Origin: Lachnospiraceae bacterium
GTDB lineage: Bacteria; Bacillota; Clostridia; Lachnospirales; Lachnospiraceae
Reading direction: 5' to 3'
NCBI GenBank assembly: GCA_024698345.1
Contig: JAILRH010000255.1
Span: 18,148 to 82,147 of the forward strand
DNA length: 64,000 nucleotides
Part shown: piece after piece, positions 55,609 through 63,545 of the stretch
Layout of the letters: each line of letters begins with the position of its first letter
Numbering within the stretch: the first letter of the stretch is position 1
Made by a program: the position numbers and the translations under genes
Notes under the pieces: model-generated
What the model was told of the DNA's origin: nothing
Database searches by the model: none
Seen by the model: only the letters and a program-made list of their open reading frames with translations

Positions 55609-55740
55609 CAGGTAATCTGGAATAATTAAGGTAATCCAGGTAACTTGGAACTATTAAGATGATCCAGGTAATCTGGAATAATATATATTTGAGATTATCT
55701 AGAATAATATTGAAAATCGAGATATTCTAGAATAATGGTA
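55609..55740 (+). repeat. 28-bp degenerate tandem repeat
   Basis: Five units with a period of about 28 bp; CAGGTAATCTGG-type words start at 55609, 55637 and 55665, and TCTAGAATAAT words at 55698 and 55726. It lies between the paaK stop codon and its terminator, so it would be in the mRNA. Confidence 0.8.
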
Positions 55741-55778
55741 AAGGAAAAAGTTCAATAACGAACAATAAAAATAAGATG

Positions 55779-55823
55779 TGTACCTCCTAGATACGAAAAA
55801 TGGTGTTTGGGAGGTACATTTTT
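55779..55823 (+). terminator. Rho-independent terminator of the ior-paaK operon
   Basis: TGTACCTCC / GGAGGTACA stem with inner partial pairing and a T run. Confidence 0.9.
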
Positions 55824-55842
55824 GTGCGAAAAGAAGAGTTAT

Positions 55843-56188
55843 GTTAACAATAATTAAAGGGTATTTACCTACTAAACGTTAAAAACTTGATTTAGTAGGT
55901 CATAATCATGTGAAAAAGGAATGTGTTATGTTAACAAATTAAAAAAATATATACCGCCCAAACTCTAAAAAAGCCATATGAGTGGTAGTGATTGTTTGAA
56001 AAAATGAAAAAGAGTTAACATAATTGAAAAATGAAATACCGCCCAAACACTAAAAAGGCCATATGAGCGGTAGTGATTGTTTGAAAAAATGAAAAAGAGT
56101 TAACATAATTGAAAAATGAAATACCGCCCGAACACTAAAAAGGCCATATGAGCGGTAGTAATTGTTTTAAAAGATAAAAATAGTCAAC
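55843..56188 (+). repeat. 85-bp tandem array with a hairpin in each unit
   Basis: Four hairpin units start at 55866, 55952, 56037 and 56122 (steps 86, 85, 85). A conserved GTTAAC word recurs at 55843, 55930, 56014 and 56099, with GTCAAC at 56183. Units 1-3 carry TACCGCCC ... GAGCGGTA hairpins; unit 0 has a different but perfect stem, ACCTACTAAA / TTTAGTAGGT, at the same place. In unit 1 a G-C pair is replaced by G-T. There is no open frame. The array lies between the ior-paaK terminator and the convergent arsR gene. Confidence 0.92.
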
Positions 56189-56212
56189 ATAATTAAAAAA
56201 CAGAATAACTCC

Positions 56213-56284
56213 ATTTATTAAAGTATATGCTTTTTTATTTATTAAAGTATATTCTTTTTTGTTTACTAATGTATTTGCTTATTT
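56213..56284 (+). repeat. 24-bp tandem repeat, three units
   Basis: Exact 24-bp period (56213, 56237, 56261). Units 1 and 2 differ at one base (ATTTATTAAAGTATAT core); unit 3 is diverged. It abuts the 3' end of the minus-strand arsR gene at 56306. Confidence 0.9.
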
Positions 56285-56305
56285 ATTCCAACTACAATGT
56301 AAAAA

Positions 56306-56668
56306 TTACTCTGATGGACATGATATTTCAACCATTTTCTCGATCATATGATGGAGTAAATCGACAGGTTTTGTTTCGGCAGCCTTGTAATATACTTCCT
56401 TACCCTCTCTGCGGCTTACAATCAAACCACTCGATTTTAGGGATTTTAAATGATGCGATACAGCAGGACTACTCATATCTACCATTGCTGAAATATTTGT
56501 TACACATTCTTCGCAGTGGCATAACAACCAGAAAATTCTGATTCGGCTGCTGTCGCTCAACTGTTTGAATATTGTTGAAATTGTTTCGAAGTCCTCAACC
56601 TTTGGCATATGATCAAAATTGTGCTCCATATGTTGTCCGTGATTGTGAGGTAAATGTTTATCTGACAT
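56306..56668 (-). CDS. ArsR/SmtB-family metal-sensing repressor
   Basis: A 120-residue winged-helix repressor. The histidine-rich N-terminus (HLPHNHGQHMEHNFDH) and CHCEEC (C50, C52, C55) before the recognition helix are candidate metal ligands, and DLLHHMIEKM in the last helix resembles the alpha-5 zinc site. The HTH is SSPAVSHHLKSLKSSGLI. AAGGAGATAATT precedes the start. It probably controls the metal-transport genes 59379-61564, in which case it acts at a distance, as a surface-protein gene stands between them. Zn, Cd or Co are likely inducers; the metal is not certain. Confidence 0.9.
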   Translation of the reverse strand: MSDKHLPHNHGQHMEHNFDHMPKVEDFETISTIFKQLSDSSRIRIFWLLCHCEECVTNISAMVDMSSPAVSHHLKSLKSSGLIVSRREGKEVYYKAAETKPVDLLHHMIEKMVEISCPSE

Positions 56669-56770
56669 AAATTATCTCCTTGATTATTATTAAGTATAAA
56701 TTTAATTCTCATGGAGTGTATATCAGATGTGAGATTGGACTCCCACTGATACTATCTTGCTGCTCACCAC

Positions 56771-56848
56771 TTAGCTCATACGCGCTTGAAGCGGGAGCTG
56801 TATCACATCTTAGCTCATACGCGCTTGAAGCGGGAGTTGTATCACATC
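56771..56848 (+). repeat. 39-bp direct duplication with hairpin potential
   Basis: Two units, 56771-56809 and 56810-56848, differ at one base (GAGCTG versus GAGTTG). Each contains TTAGCTCATACGCGCTTGAA. The preceding 56720-56770 holds a related GACTCCCACTGATA segment. It lies in the 405-bp region between the divergent arsR and surface-protein genes; the rest (56849-57073) is AT-rich, with a TTAATTATAATTAA palindrome near 56884 and a weak TTGATT (56932) promoter candidate. Confidence 0.85.
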
Positions 56849-57073
56849 TTATATAACTAACTCATTATGATAGTATAACACAGTTAATTATAATTAATCT
56901 ATAAAAAAAGTGAATGAGAAAAATAGTATTTTTGATTGAATGAAATATCCAAATGTAATAAAATATAGAGTAAGAGATATTGAGATTGGATTTATTAAGA
57001 TATAGTTAAAAATGGATGTCTTTAAATGTAAAAAAAGATAATGTCAAATAACTAAAAAATGGAGGTATTGTTT

Positions 57074-59005
57074 ATGAAAACAAAAAAACTAATAGCAGGA
57101 CTATGTTCCTGTGCATTACTCGTTTCAGGGACTAATATAGCACCGACAAGTACGGTAGAGGCTGATTCTGTCTGGCTACCATTCGCTCTTGAAGCACCAA
57201 AGGATGTAGTGCTTGACTGGTTACAGGGGGGCGATTCGCCTACAACCATGCAAGTAGGATACAATATGTCTGAAGAGATGTGCAATTTTATGAAATTAAA
57301 GAGAGATGATTATGATTCATATAAAGATGTTATCGGGCAGCAAAAATATGATTCGGTCGATATATTTGCACAGATTGACTGGGCGATTGATGATCCTGAA
57401 AATGGATGGCATTACAATGATTTCTGGGATACCATGGGATATGAAGTCACAGGTGCGTATAGAGTTGGATGCTGGGACGTTATGCAAAGTAGTCCATCAG
57501 GAGATACGACGACTACTGAATGGATTATGAGAAGCGGTGGCTATGGTGATATAAATGACATCACAAATCAATATTGGTATGGCGATAATGAGAATCCGGG
57601 TCTGAAGAATCAGTTGAAAGAGGGACAGTATAATATAGTGAATGGTGAAGATTCGTCATATATTACAATTGATTACAAAGAGCATACTGTATATGTAAGA
57701 GTGCGTTACGGTGTGGAAATCGGTGATATGAATAATGGATATAGTTACACATTCTCGGATTGGTCAAATGTTGCTTCATACGGAAAAAACGGTAACGGAT
57801 TTATACCATACACAGAGAGTACCATTCCGACACCGGATCCATATGATCTTCGTATTACAGATAAGTATTTTAACAATAATCCGATAGCAGGAGTGAAAAT
57901 AAAAGTATCTGATGAATTGGCATCTCAGGTAACACAAATTGTTGCAAGAGGTGGTGCAATGTTTCTTGAAGTTGAAATGAGAGCACAGGGTACGGATAAA
58001 TGGAGATTCATTGCCGGAGATAGGAATGTATCGCCAAGTGAACTTGAGCAGCCATTGAGTTATCTTGTAGATGAGGGACAGATGATTCCTGCAGGTTCAA
58101 CATTAGAATTTAGATGCAGATTTTTCTGCTCGCAATATCCATCTTATGGAGTGGAAGCTCTTCCGGATTTGTATTCGTCATATTCAAAAACACTCACAGT
58201 GACGACTCCTGTTCAGATAGGTTCCGGCAAGAGTGTTTATGACCAAACACCTGCTAATCCGTCAACAGAAAAGCCAACAACAGCACCGGGTTCAGGAGAT
58301 TCCGGAAATAAATCAACTATCAATTCAAACGGTGATAACAAGCAGGTGGACAATGCCCCTATTTATTCAGCATTAACAGGTGCTACAAATACACAGGTTG
58401 ATAATTTTGTTGCTGCGCTTTCAAACGACAATGATCCAAAAGGAACATCTTTTGATTATCTGTTTGGAAGACAGAAGAAGTCAACAAAAAATGCAATCAC
58501 ACTTACATGGAAGAAACCTGCAAAAGCTTCTTATTTTGTTATCTACGGAACAAAATGTGGAAAGAAGAACCGTTATGTGAAAATTGGAAGTGCAACATCA
58601 ACTTCTTTTACACAGTCAGGTTTGAAGAAAGGTACATACTATAAGTTCCTTATAGGTGCATTCGATTCTAATAACAAATTACTTGGAATGTCAAATACAA
58701 TCCATATTGCAACAAAGGGTGGTAAATATGGAAACTTCAAATCAGTAACAACAGCTGCTAAGAAAAACAAAGTTACATTAGATAAGAAGGGTAAAATATT
58801 CAAACTAAAAGGAAAAGGAATTGTTGAGTCAAAGAAACTGAAAGTACCTGTACACAGAACTGTTAGATATCTTTCAACAAATAAAAAGATTGCAACAGTA
58901 GATACATCAGGAAAAGTAACTGCAAAGAAAAAAGGAAAATGTACAATAATTGTATATGCCCAAAATGGAGCGTTCAAGAAGATAACGGTAACAGTCAAAA
59001 AATAA
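57074..59005 (+). CDS. Secreted Fn3/Big_2 surface protein
   Basis: A 643-residue exported protein. ATG 57074 is set by GGAGGT 7 nt upstream; ATG 57059 overlaps that site. It has a signal peptide (1 to about 31, ending VEADS), an unrecognised domain of about 380 residues rich in Trp, Tyr and Asp, a Pro/Thr/Gly linker (about 395-425), an Fn3-like domain (about 470-560) and a lysine-rich C-terminal Big_2 domain (NKKIATVDTSGKVTAKKKGK). The Lys-rich Big_2 end resembles that of the protein at 31326 and may bind the wall. The function of the large domain is unknown. Confidence 0.8.
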   Translation: MKTKKLIAGLCSCALLVSGTNIAPTSTVEADSVWLPFALEAPKDVVLDWLQGGDSPTTMQVGYNMSEEMCNFMKLKRDDYDSYKDVIGQQKYDSVDIFAQIDWAIDDPENGWHYNDFWDTMGYEVTGAYRVGCWDVMQSSPSGDTTTTEWIMRSGGYGDINDITNQYWYGDNENPGLKNQLKEGQYNIVNGEDSSYITIDYKEHTVYVRVRYGVEIGDMNNGYSYTFSDWSNVASYGKNGNGFIPYTESTIPTPDPYDLRITDKYFNNNPIAGVKIKVSDELASQVTQIVARGGAMFLEVEMRAQGTDKWRFIAGDRNVSPSELEQPLSYLVDEGQMIPAGSTLEFRCRFFCSQYPSYGVEALPDLYSSYSKTLTVTTPVQIGSGKSVYDQTPANPSTEKPTTAPGSGDSGNKSTINSNGDNKQVDNAPIYSALTGATNTQVDNFVAALSNDNDPKGTSFDYLFGRQKKSTKNAITLTWKKPAKASYFVIYGTKCGKKNRYVKIGSATSTSFTQSGLKKGTYYKFLIGAFDSNNKLLGMSNTIHIATKGGKYGNFKSVTTAAKKNKVTLDKKGKIFKLKGKGIVESKKLKVPVHRTVRYLSTNKKIATVDTSGKVTAKKKGKCTIIVYAQNGAFKKITVTVKK

Positions 59006-59035
59006 AAAAGAGAATATAACTTAAGTGAGTTATAC

Positions 59036-59089
59036 AAAAACAGTTGTATAAGTGAATGGGAATCATATCATTTATGCAACTGTTTTTTT
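59036..59089 (+). terminator. Rho-independent terminator
   Basis: AAAACAGTTGTATAA / TTATGCAACTGTTTT stem with one mismatch, then a T run; 31 bp after the surface-protein gene. Confidence 0.88.
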
Positions 59090-59094
59090 GCTGG

Positions 59095-59180
59095 GACAAA
59101 AATCTGCTTAGAAAATATCGACAAAAATCTGCTTAGAAAATATCGACAAAAATCTGTTTAGAAAATATCGATAAAAATCT
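59095..59180 (+). repeat. 25-bp tandem repeat, three units and a partial
   Basis: Units at 59095, 59120 and 59145 begin GACAAAAATCTGCTTAG; a truncated fourth begins at 59170 and runs into the -35 box of the metal operon promoter. Confidence 0.93.
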
Positions 59181-59181
59181 A

Positions 59182-59210
59182 TTGATTATTTCTAAGTGAA
59201 AGTGTATAAT
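59182..59210 (+). promoter_or_regulatory. Promoter of the metal-transport operon
   Basis: TTGATT (59182-59187), a 17-nt spacer and TATAAT (59205-59210). The start would be near 59217, exactly at the left edge of a palindrome. Confidence 0.75.
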
Positions 59211-59217
59211 ACAATTA

Positions 59218-59243
59218 AACAATTAAACAACCGTTTAATTGTT
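59218..59243. promoter_or_regulatory. Operator palindrome at the start site
   Basis: AACAATTAAAC-AACC-GTTTAATTGTT, an 11-bp perfect inverted repeat around a 4-bp centre, covering about +1 to +27. Its place fits a repressor such as an ArsR- or TetR-family protein. The ArsR encoded at 56306 is the nearest candidate. Confidence 0.65.
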
Positions 59244-59378
59244 GCAAGCGCATACAAGGCACTTGTTGATAGAAATACTTATTTAATAATCATGACCAAA
59301 GAACAGAATAACAAAAATTAAGAAGTAAGTATTAATTTTATAAAAATGTAGAATTAAGAGATAATGGAGGATTAAATC

Positions 59379-59597
59379 ATGAAGAAATCGTACAAAATTG
59401 AAGTGGACTGTGCAAACTGTGCAAACAAGATGGAGGAGGCTACAAAGAAGACAGCAGGAGTTGCTGATTGTGTAGTTAATTTCATGACTCAGAAGATGAA
59501 AGTTGAGTTTGAAGAAGGAGCAGATGTTGATTCTGTTATGAAAGAGGTTCTTAAGAATTGTAAAAAGGTCGAGGACGACTGTGAAATATATTTTTAA
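59379..59597 (+). CDS. Stand-alone HMA metal-binding domain protein
   Basis: A 72-residue protein made only of a heavy-metal-associated fold with DCANC (C11, C14). It resembles the N-terminal domain that most CadA/ZntA-type pumps carry fused. The ATPase next door lacks that domain, so this small protein probably acts as its separate metal chaperone or regulatory domain. TGGAGGATT precedes the ATG. The C-terminal KNCKKVEDDCEIYF has two further cysteines. Confidence 0.9.
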   Translation: MKKSYKIEVDCANCANKMEEATKKTAGVADCVVNFMTQKMKVEFEEGADVDSVMKEVLKNCKKVEDDCEIYF

Positions 59598-59599
59598 TT

Positions 59600-59642
59600 A
59601 AGAAGTAGATGTTCCCACCTCTAAACAAAGTGAAGGTGGGGT
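59600..59642 (+). repeat. Dispersed GATGTTCCC hairpin repeat, copy B
   Basis: AAGAAGTAGATGTTCCCACC followed by TCTAAACAAAGTGAAGGTGGGG; CCCACCT and AGGTGGG pair perfectly. Copy A is at 12074-12118. It begins 3 nt after the HMA stop and precedes the ATPase gene. Confidence 0.78.
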
Positions 59643-59680
59643 GATAAAAGTTACTATTAAATATACTGCCGGAGGTGCGT

Positions 59681-61564
59681 ATGAACAAAAAGCAAAAGAA
59701 ATTATTAACTAGAATTATTATATCCGCGATGTTAATGATTGGACTCTACTTTATGCCTGTTAAAGGGTTGGTTAGGTTTTTACTGTACCTGATACCATAT
59801 TTTGTTATAGGATATGATATTTTAAAGAAGGCATTTAAGGGCATTGTAAACAGGCAGATTTTTGATGAGAATTTTTTGATGGCGGTAGCAACGATTGGGG
59901 CCATGGCTATTGCCGTGTATGAAGACGGTGATTACACGGAAGCTATTGCGGTTATGTTGTTTTATCAGATAGGCGAGTTTTTCCAAAGTTATGCTGTCGG
60001 AAAGAGCCGAAAGAATATATCTGCATTGATGGATATCAGACCTGATTATGCAAATGTGGAAACAGAAGGTCAGATTGAACAGGTCGATCCTGACGAGGTG
60101 GAAGTTGGAACGGTTATTATTGTTAATCCGGGAGAGAAAATTCCAATTGACGGAGTTGTAGTCGAGGGACAATCCAGTGTTGATACAAGTGCGCTCACGG
60201 GCGAAAGTGTTCCAAGAGATATCGAAAAGGGAGAAGAAGTCATAAGTGGATGCATTAATCTGTCAGGAGTGCTCAAAGTCAAGACAACAAAGGAGTTTGA
60301 AGAGTCTACAGTTTCTAAGGTGTTGGAACTGGTGGAAGATTCGAGTTCGAGAAAGTCTAAGTCTGAAAACTTCATTTCAAAGTTTGCAAAGTATTATACT
60401 CCGGCGGTTTGTTACAGTGCGTTAGCATTAGCTGTATTACCTCCTATTTTTATATTGATTGTTCTTGGGGGCAATCCTATGTGGGGTTCATGGATTTACA
60501 GAGCTCTTACATTTTTGGTAATCAGTTGCCCTTGTGCATTGGTTATCAGCATTCCGCTCAGCTTCTTTGCAGGGATTGGAGGAGCAAGCCACGCAGGAGT
60601 TTTGGTTAAGGGATCTAACTATTTAGAGGCATTGGCGAAAACTAAGTATATTGTTTTTGACAAGACTGGAACTTTGACACATGGAGTGTTTGAGGTCGCG
60701 GGAGTTCATCATAATAAAAAAGAAGATGAACTGATTTTGGAGTATGCCGCGCTGGCTGAGAGTGCATCATCACATCCAATCAGCAAGAGTATTAGAAGGG
60801 CTTACGGGAAGAAAATTGATTTATCGAGAGTTAAGGATATAAAGGAAATAAGCGGAAACGGAGTTACAGCGACTATTGATGGAAAGCAGGTGGCTGTGGG
60901 AAATGATAAACTCATGAAAAGCATTGATGCAGATTATATTCCGTGCCACAGTGTTGGAACAATTATACATATTGCTATTGACGGAATATATGAAGGGCAT
61001 ATAATAATATCAGACATCATTAAATCTACATCAAAAGATGCAATTAGCAAAATGAAGGCTATGGGAATCAAACAGACAACAATGCTTACAGGTGATGCAA
61101 AAGCAGTTGCTAAGAATGTTGCTGAGGAAATTGGAGTTGATAGTTATTACGGCGAACTGTTACCGGCAGATAAGGTTGAAAAGATTGAGGAGATTCTTTC
61201 AGCCAAGGGTGCAAAAGAAATTGTTGCTTTTGTAGGTGACGGTATAAACGATGCTCCGGTTTTGTCCAGAGCAGATATTGGTATTGCTATGGGTGCCATG
61301 GGATCTGATGCTGCGATAGAGGCGGCAGACATTGTTCTTATGGATGACAATCCAATGAAGATAGTGAAGGCTATCAATATTTCAAAGAAATGTCTTCGAA
61401 TTGTATATGAGAATATTGGATTTGCGCTCTTTGTAAAGTTCGCATGTCTTATACTGGGAGCATTCGGTATTGCAAACATGTGGTTAGCCATATTTGCGGA
61501 TGTAGGTGTTATGATTATCGCAGTATTAAATGCAATAAGAGCCTTGTTTGTAGAAAAACTCTAA
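59681..61564 (+). CDS. cadA: P1B-type heavy-metal ATPase (CadA/ZntA-like)
   Basis: A 627-residue metal efflux pump. It has ALTGES (171-176), the membrane CPC motif (283-285), DKTGTLT with phospho-acceptor D327, SSHPIS (363-368), MLTGD and GDGINDAP. CPC and the HP motif place it in the P1B group; the C-terminal helices suit Zn/Cd/Pb transport, but copper cannot be excluded. It begins directly with membrane helices and lacks an N-terminal HMA domain, which is supplied by the small gene at 59379. ATG 59681 follows GGAGG. Confidence 0.94.
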   Translation: MNKKQKKLLTRIIISAMLMIGLYFMPVKGLVRFLLYLIPYFVIGYDILKKAFKGIVNRQIFDENFLMAVATIGAMAIAVYEDGDYTEAIAVMLFYQIGEFFQSYAVGKSRKNISALMDIRPDYANVETEGQIEQVDPDEVEVGTVIIVNPGEKIPIDGVVVEGQSSVDTSALTGESVPRDIEKGEEVISGCINLSGVLKVKTTKEFEESTVSKVLELVEDSSSRKSKSENFISKFAKYYTPAVCYSALALAVLPPIFILIVLGGNPMWGSWIYRALTFLVISCPCALVISIPLSFFAGIGGASHAGVLVKGSNYLEALAKTKYIVFDKTGTLTHGVFEVAGVHHNKKEDELILEYAALAESASSHPISKSIRRAYGKKIDLSRVKDIKEISGNGVTATIDGKQVAVGNDKLMKSIDADYIPCHSVGTIIHIAIDGIYEGHIIISDIIKSTSKDAISKMKAMGIKQTTMLTGDAKAVAKNVAEEIGVDSYYGELLPADKVEKIEEILSAKGAKEIVAFVGDGINDAPVLSRADIGIAMGAMGSDAAIEAADIVLMDDNPMKIVKAINISKKCLRIVYENIGFALFVKFACLILGAFGIANMWLAIFADVGVMIIAVLNAIRALFVEKL

Positions 61565-61580
61565 TCAAAAGAGCAGAGAA

Positions 61581-61680
61581 ATAATTCATGAAGCAATGAA
61601 CAGAAAAATGCTTGCATAGTAATTATTCATGGAACAATGAACAGAAAAATGCTTGCATAATAATTATTCATGGAGCAATT
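61581..61680 (+). repeat. 41-bp tandem repeat, two units and a partial
   Basis: CAATGAACAG words at 61594 and 61635 mark a 41-bp period; a partial third unit ends near 61680. Unit core: ATTATTCATGGAACAATGAA. It fills most of the gap between cadA and map. Confidence 0.85.
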
Positions 61681-61703
61681 AAAAATAAGAAAGGAATGCA
61701 GTT

Positions 61704-62576
61704 ATGTTTTTAATAGGAAGGAATGATCCATGCTGGTGTGGAAGTGGTAAGAAGTATAAGCAGTGCCATTTGGCATTTGATGAAAAACTCAAGCAGTTCA
61801 AGAGAGAAGGATATATAGTTCCAAAGAAAAAGATTATCAAAACTCCGGCACAGATTGAAGCGATTAAAGAAAGTGCAAAAATAAATATAGCAGTTCTTGA
61901 TTATGTGGCAGAACACATCAAAGAGGGCGTTTCAACAGAAGATATCAATACATGGGTTCATGAAGAAACTATAAGACAGGGTGCAACTCCGGCAACCCTT
62001 GGATATCAGGGATATCCAAAGTCAGTGTGTACATCAGTAAATGATGAAGTGTGTCACGGAATTCCAGATGAGAATATAATATTAAAAGATGGAGATATCA
62101 TAAATGTAGACTGCTCGACTATATATAACGGTTATTTTTCCGATTCTTCAAGAATGTTTTGCATAGGAAATGTATCTGATGAGAAAAAGAAACTTGTTGA
62201 AGATGTAAAGAAGAGTATTGAACTTGGATTGGAGCAGGTAAAACCTTGGACCACAATTGGTAATATTGGTCAGGCAATCAATGATTTTGCAACAGAACAG
62301 GGATATTCAGTTGTCCGAGAAATCGGCGGACACGGTGTCGGACTTGAGTTTCATGAGGATCCATGGGTTGGCTATGTTACAAAGCGTGATACCGGAATGC
62401 TTATGGTACCGGGAATGATGTTTACAATAGAGCCAATGATTAATATGGGAAGACCTGAAATTTATCAGGATGCTGATAACGGTTGGACTATATATACTGA
62501 GGATGGCTCTCCTTCTGCACAGTGGGAAGTTCAGGTGCTTGTAACAGAAGACGGATATGAGATTATATCTTATTAA
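61704..62576 (+). CDS. map: Methionine aminopeptidase with SEC-C motif
   Basis: A 290-residue type I methionine aminopeptidase. The N-terminal SEC-C zinc motif (NDPCWCGSGKKYKQCH) is typical of the longer clostridial form. The catalytic domain has DGDIINVDCST and GYFSDSSRMF (metal-binding aspartates), GGHGVGLEFHEDP (histidine), FTIEPMI (glutamate) and SAQWEVQVLV. It removes the initiator methionine from new proteins. AAAGGAA precedes the ATG. Confidence 0.95.
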   Translation: MFLIGRNDPCWCGSGKKYKQCHLAFDEKLKQFKREGYIVPKKKIIKTPAQIEAIKESAKINIAVLDYVAEHIKEGVSTEDINTWVHEETIRQGATPATLGYQGYPKSVCTSVNDEVCHGIPDENIILKDGDIINVDCSTIYNGYFSDSSRMFCIGNVSDEKKKLVEDVKKSIELGLEQVKPWTTIGNIGQAINDFATEQGYSVVREIGGHGVGLEFHEDPWVGYVTKRDTGMLMVPGMMFTIEPMINMGRPEIYQDADNGWTIYTEDGSPSAQWEVQVLVTEDGYEIISY

Positions 62577-62616
62577 CGGATTTGAACTGGCATTGCTGAA
62601 AGACTGAATAATTACA
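62577..62616 (-). repeat. Truncated copy of the 63546-63725 element
   Basis: ACGGATTTGAACTGGCATTG and the next 20 bases match, with a few changes, the reverse complement of 63564-63603. Only this end of the element is present. The remaining gap 62617-62906 is AT-rich and holds two GGCGAAAA words 21 bp apart (62672, 62693) but no clear promoter. Confidence 0.7.
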
Positions 62617-62906
62617 ATTAGCTGAATTAACAGTGAAAAGATAAAAAGTGAATCAAATCAACTTAATTATTGGCGAAAAGTAGAAAAAAAGTGGCGAAAA
62701 ACAACGAAAAATGGTGAGAAATCTTTATAATTATAAAAATACCAAAAATATTCGAAAAAACACACTTTTTTCATAATTAATCTGTATTATTACATACTAA
62801 AGAGAAAACAATCACATTTTGTTAATCTTTTGTTAATAATTTATTTACAATTGAACATGACGAAACACTTGTAATCAAAGCTTGAATATGTCAGAAAGGA
62901 GTATAG

Positions 62907-63407
62907 ATGGCAGAGTTAGTTGTGTATTTTTCAAGAGCTGACGAAAACTATTTTGGGGGAGACATACGTAGCGTAGGTGTGGGTAATACAGAAAAAATCG
63001 CATCAATGATTGAGGAAGTAACTGGTGCAGACAGTTTCAAAATTGAGCCAAGCAATCCTTATTCACAGAATTATTATGAATGTGTAGAGGAAGCTAAGGC
63101 TGATTTGCAGAACGATGCACGTCCGGATATCAAAGGATATTTGGATAATATAGAAGATTATAATACTGTTTATATCGGATATCCAAATTACTGCGGAACA
63201 ATGCCGATGCATGTATTTACTTTCTTGGAGCATTACAATTTTTCAGGAAAGAATATCAAACCGTTTTGTACCCATGAGGGTGACGGGTTTGGACAGAGTG
63301 TAGACGATATTAAGAGAATCTGTCCGGGAGCTGTTGTTGAGAGAGGGCTTGCTATAAAAGGAGACGCTATCGGAACAGCAAAAAAAGCAATTGAAAACTG
63401 GGTATAA
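62907..63407 (+). CDS. Flavodoxin-fold protein
   Basis: A 166-residue flavodoxin. The N-terminal VVYFSRADENYFGGD with VGNTEKIASMIEE is a loose FMN phosphate loop; YIGYPNYCGTMPMHVFTFLE and CTHEGDGFGQSV follow, the pattern of the flavodoxin_4 group. It probably carries electrons in anaerobic metabolism, perhaps as a quinone- or nitroreductase-like electron carrier. AAAGGAG precedes the ATG. Confidence 0.9.
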   Translation: MAELVVYFSRADENYFGGDIRSVGVGNTEKIASMIEEVTGADSFKIEPSNPYSQNYYECVEEAKADLQNDARPDIKGYLDNIEDYNTVYIGYPNYCGTMPMHVFTFLEHYNFSGKNIKPFCTHEGDGFGQSVDDIKRICPGAVVERGLAIKGDAIGTAKKAIENWV

Positions 63408-63497
63408 ACAGTTTATTGTCAGTTGAGAAACTATATAAGAAGTCGAGTGAATATAATTTTTTTCGCCGACACAATTGGATGATAAAATGATATGAGG

Positions 63498-63536
63498 GCT
63501 GTTGCATTAACAAAAGGTTAGTGCGGCGGCTTTTCT
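63498..63536 (+). terminator. Rho-independent terminator
   Basis: A 14-bp stem with several G-U pairs, GCTGTTGCATTAAC / GTTAGTGCGGCGGC, then TTTTCTTTTT. Confidence 0.85.
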
Positions 63537-63545
63537 TTTTGTATT

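Noticed and set aside
55843-56188. CRISPR array
   Set aside because: The whole 85-bp unit repeats; there are no unique spacers and no cas genes.
55843-56188. Integron attC array
   Set aside because: GTTAACA does not match the GTTRRRY core site, there are no cassettes, and no integrase is seen.
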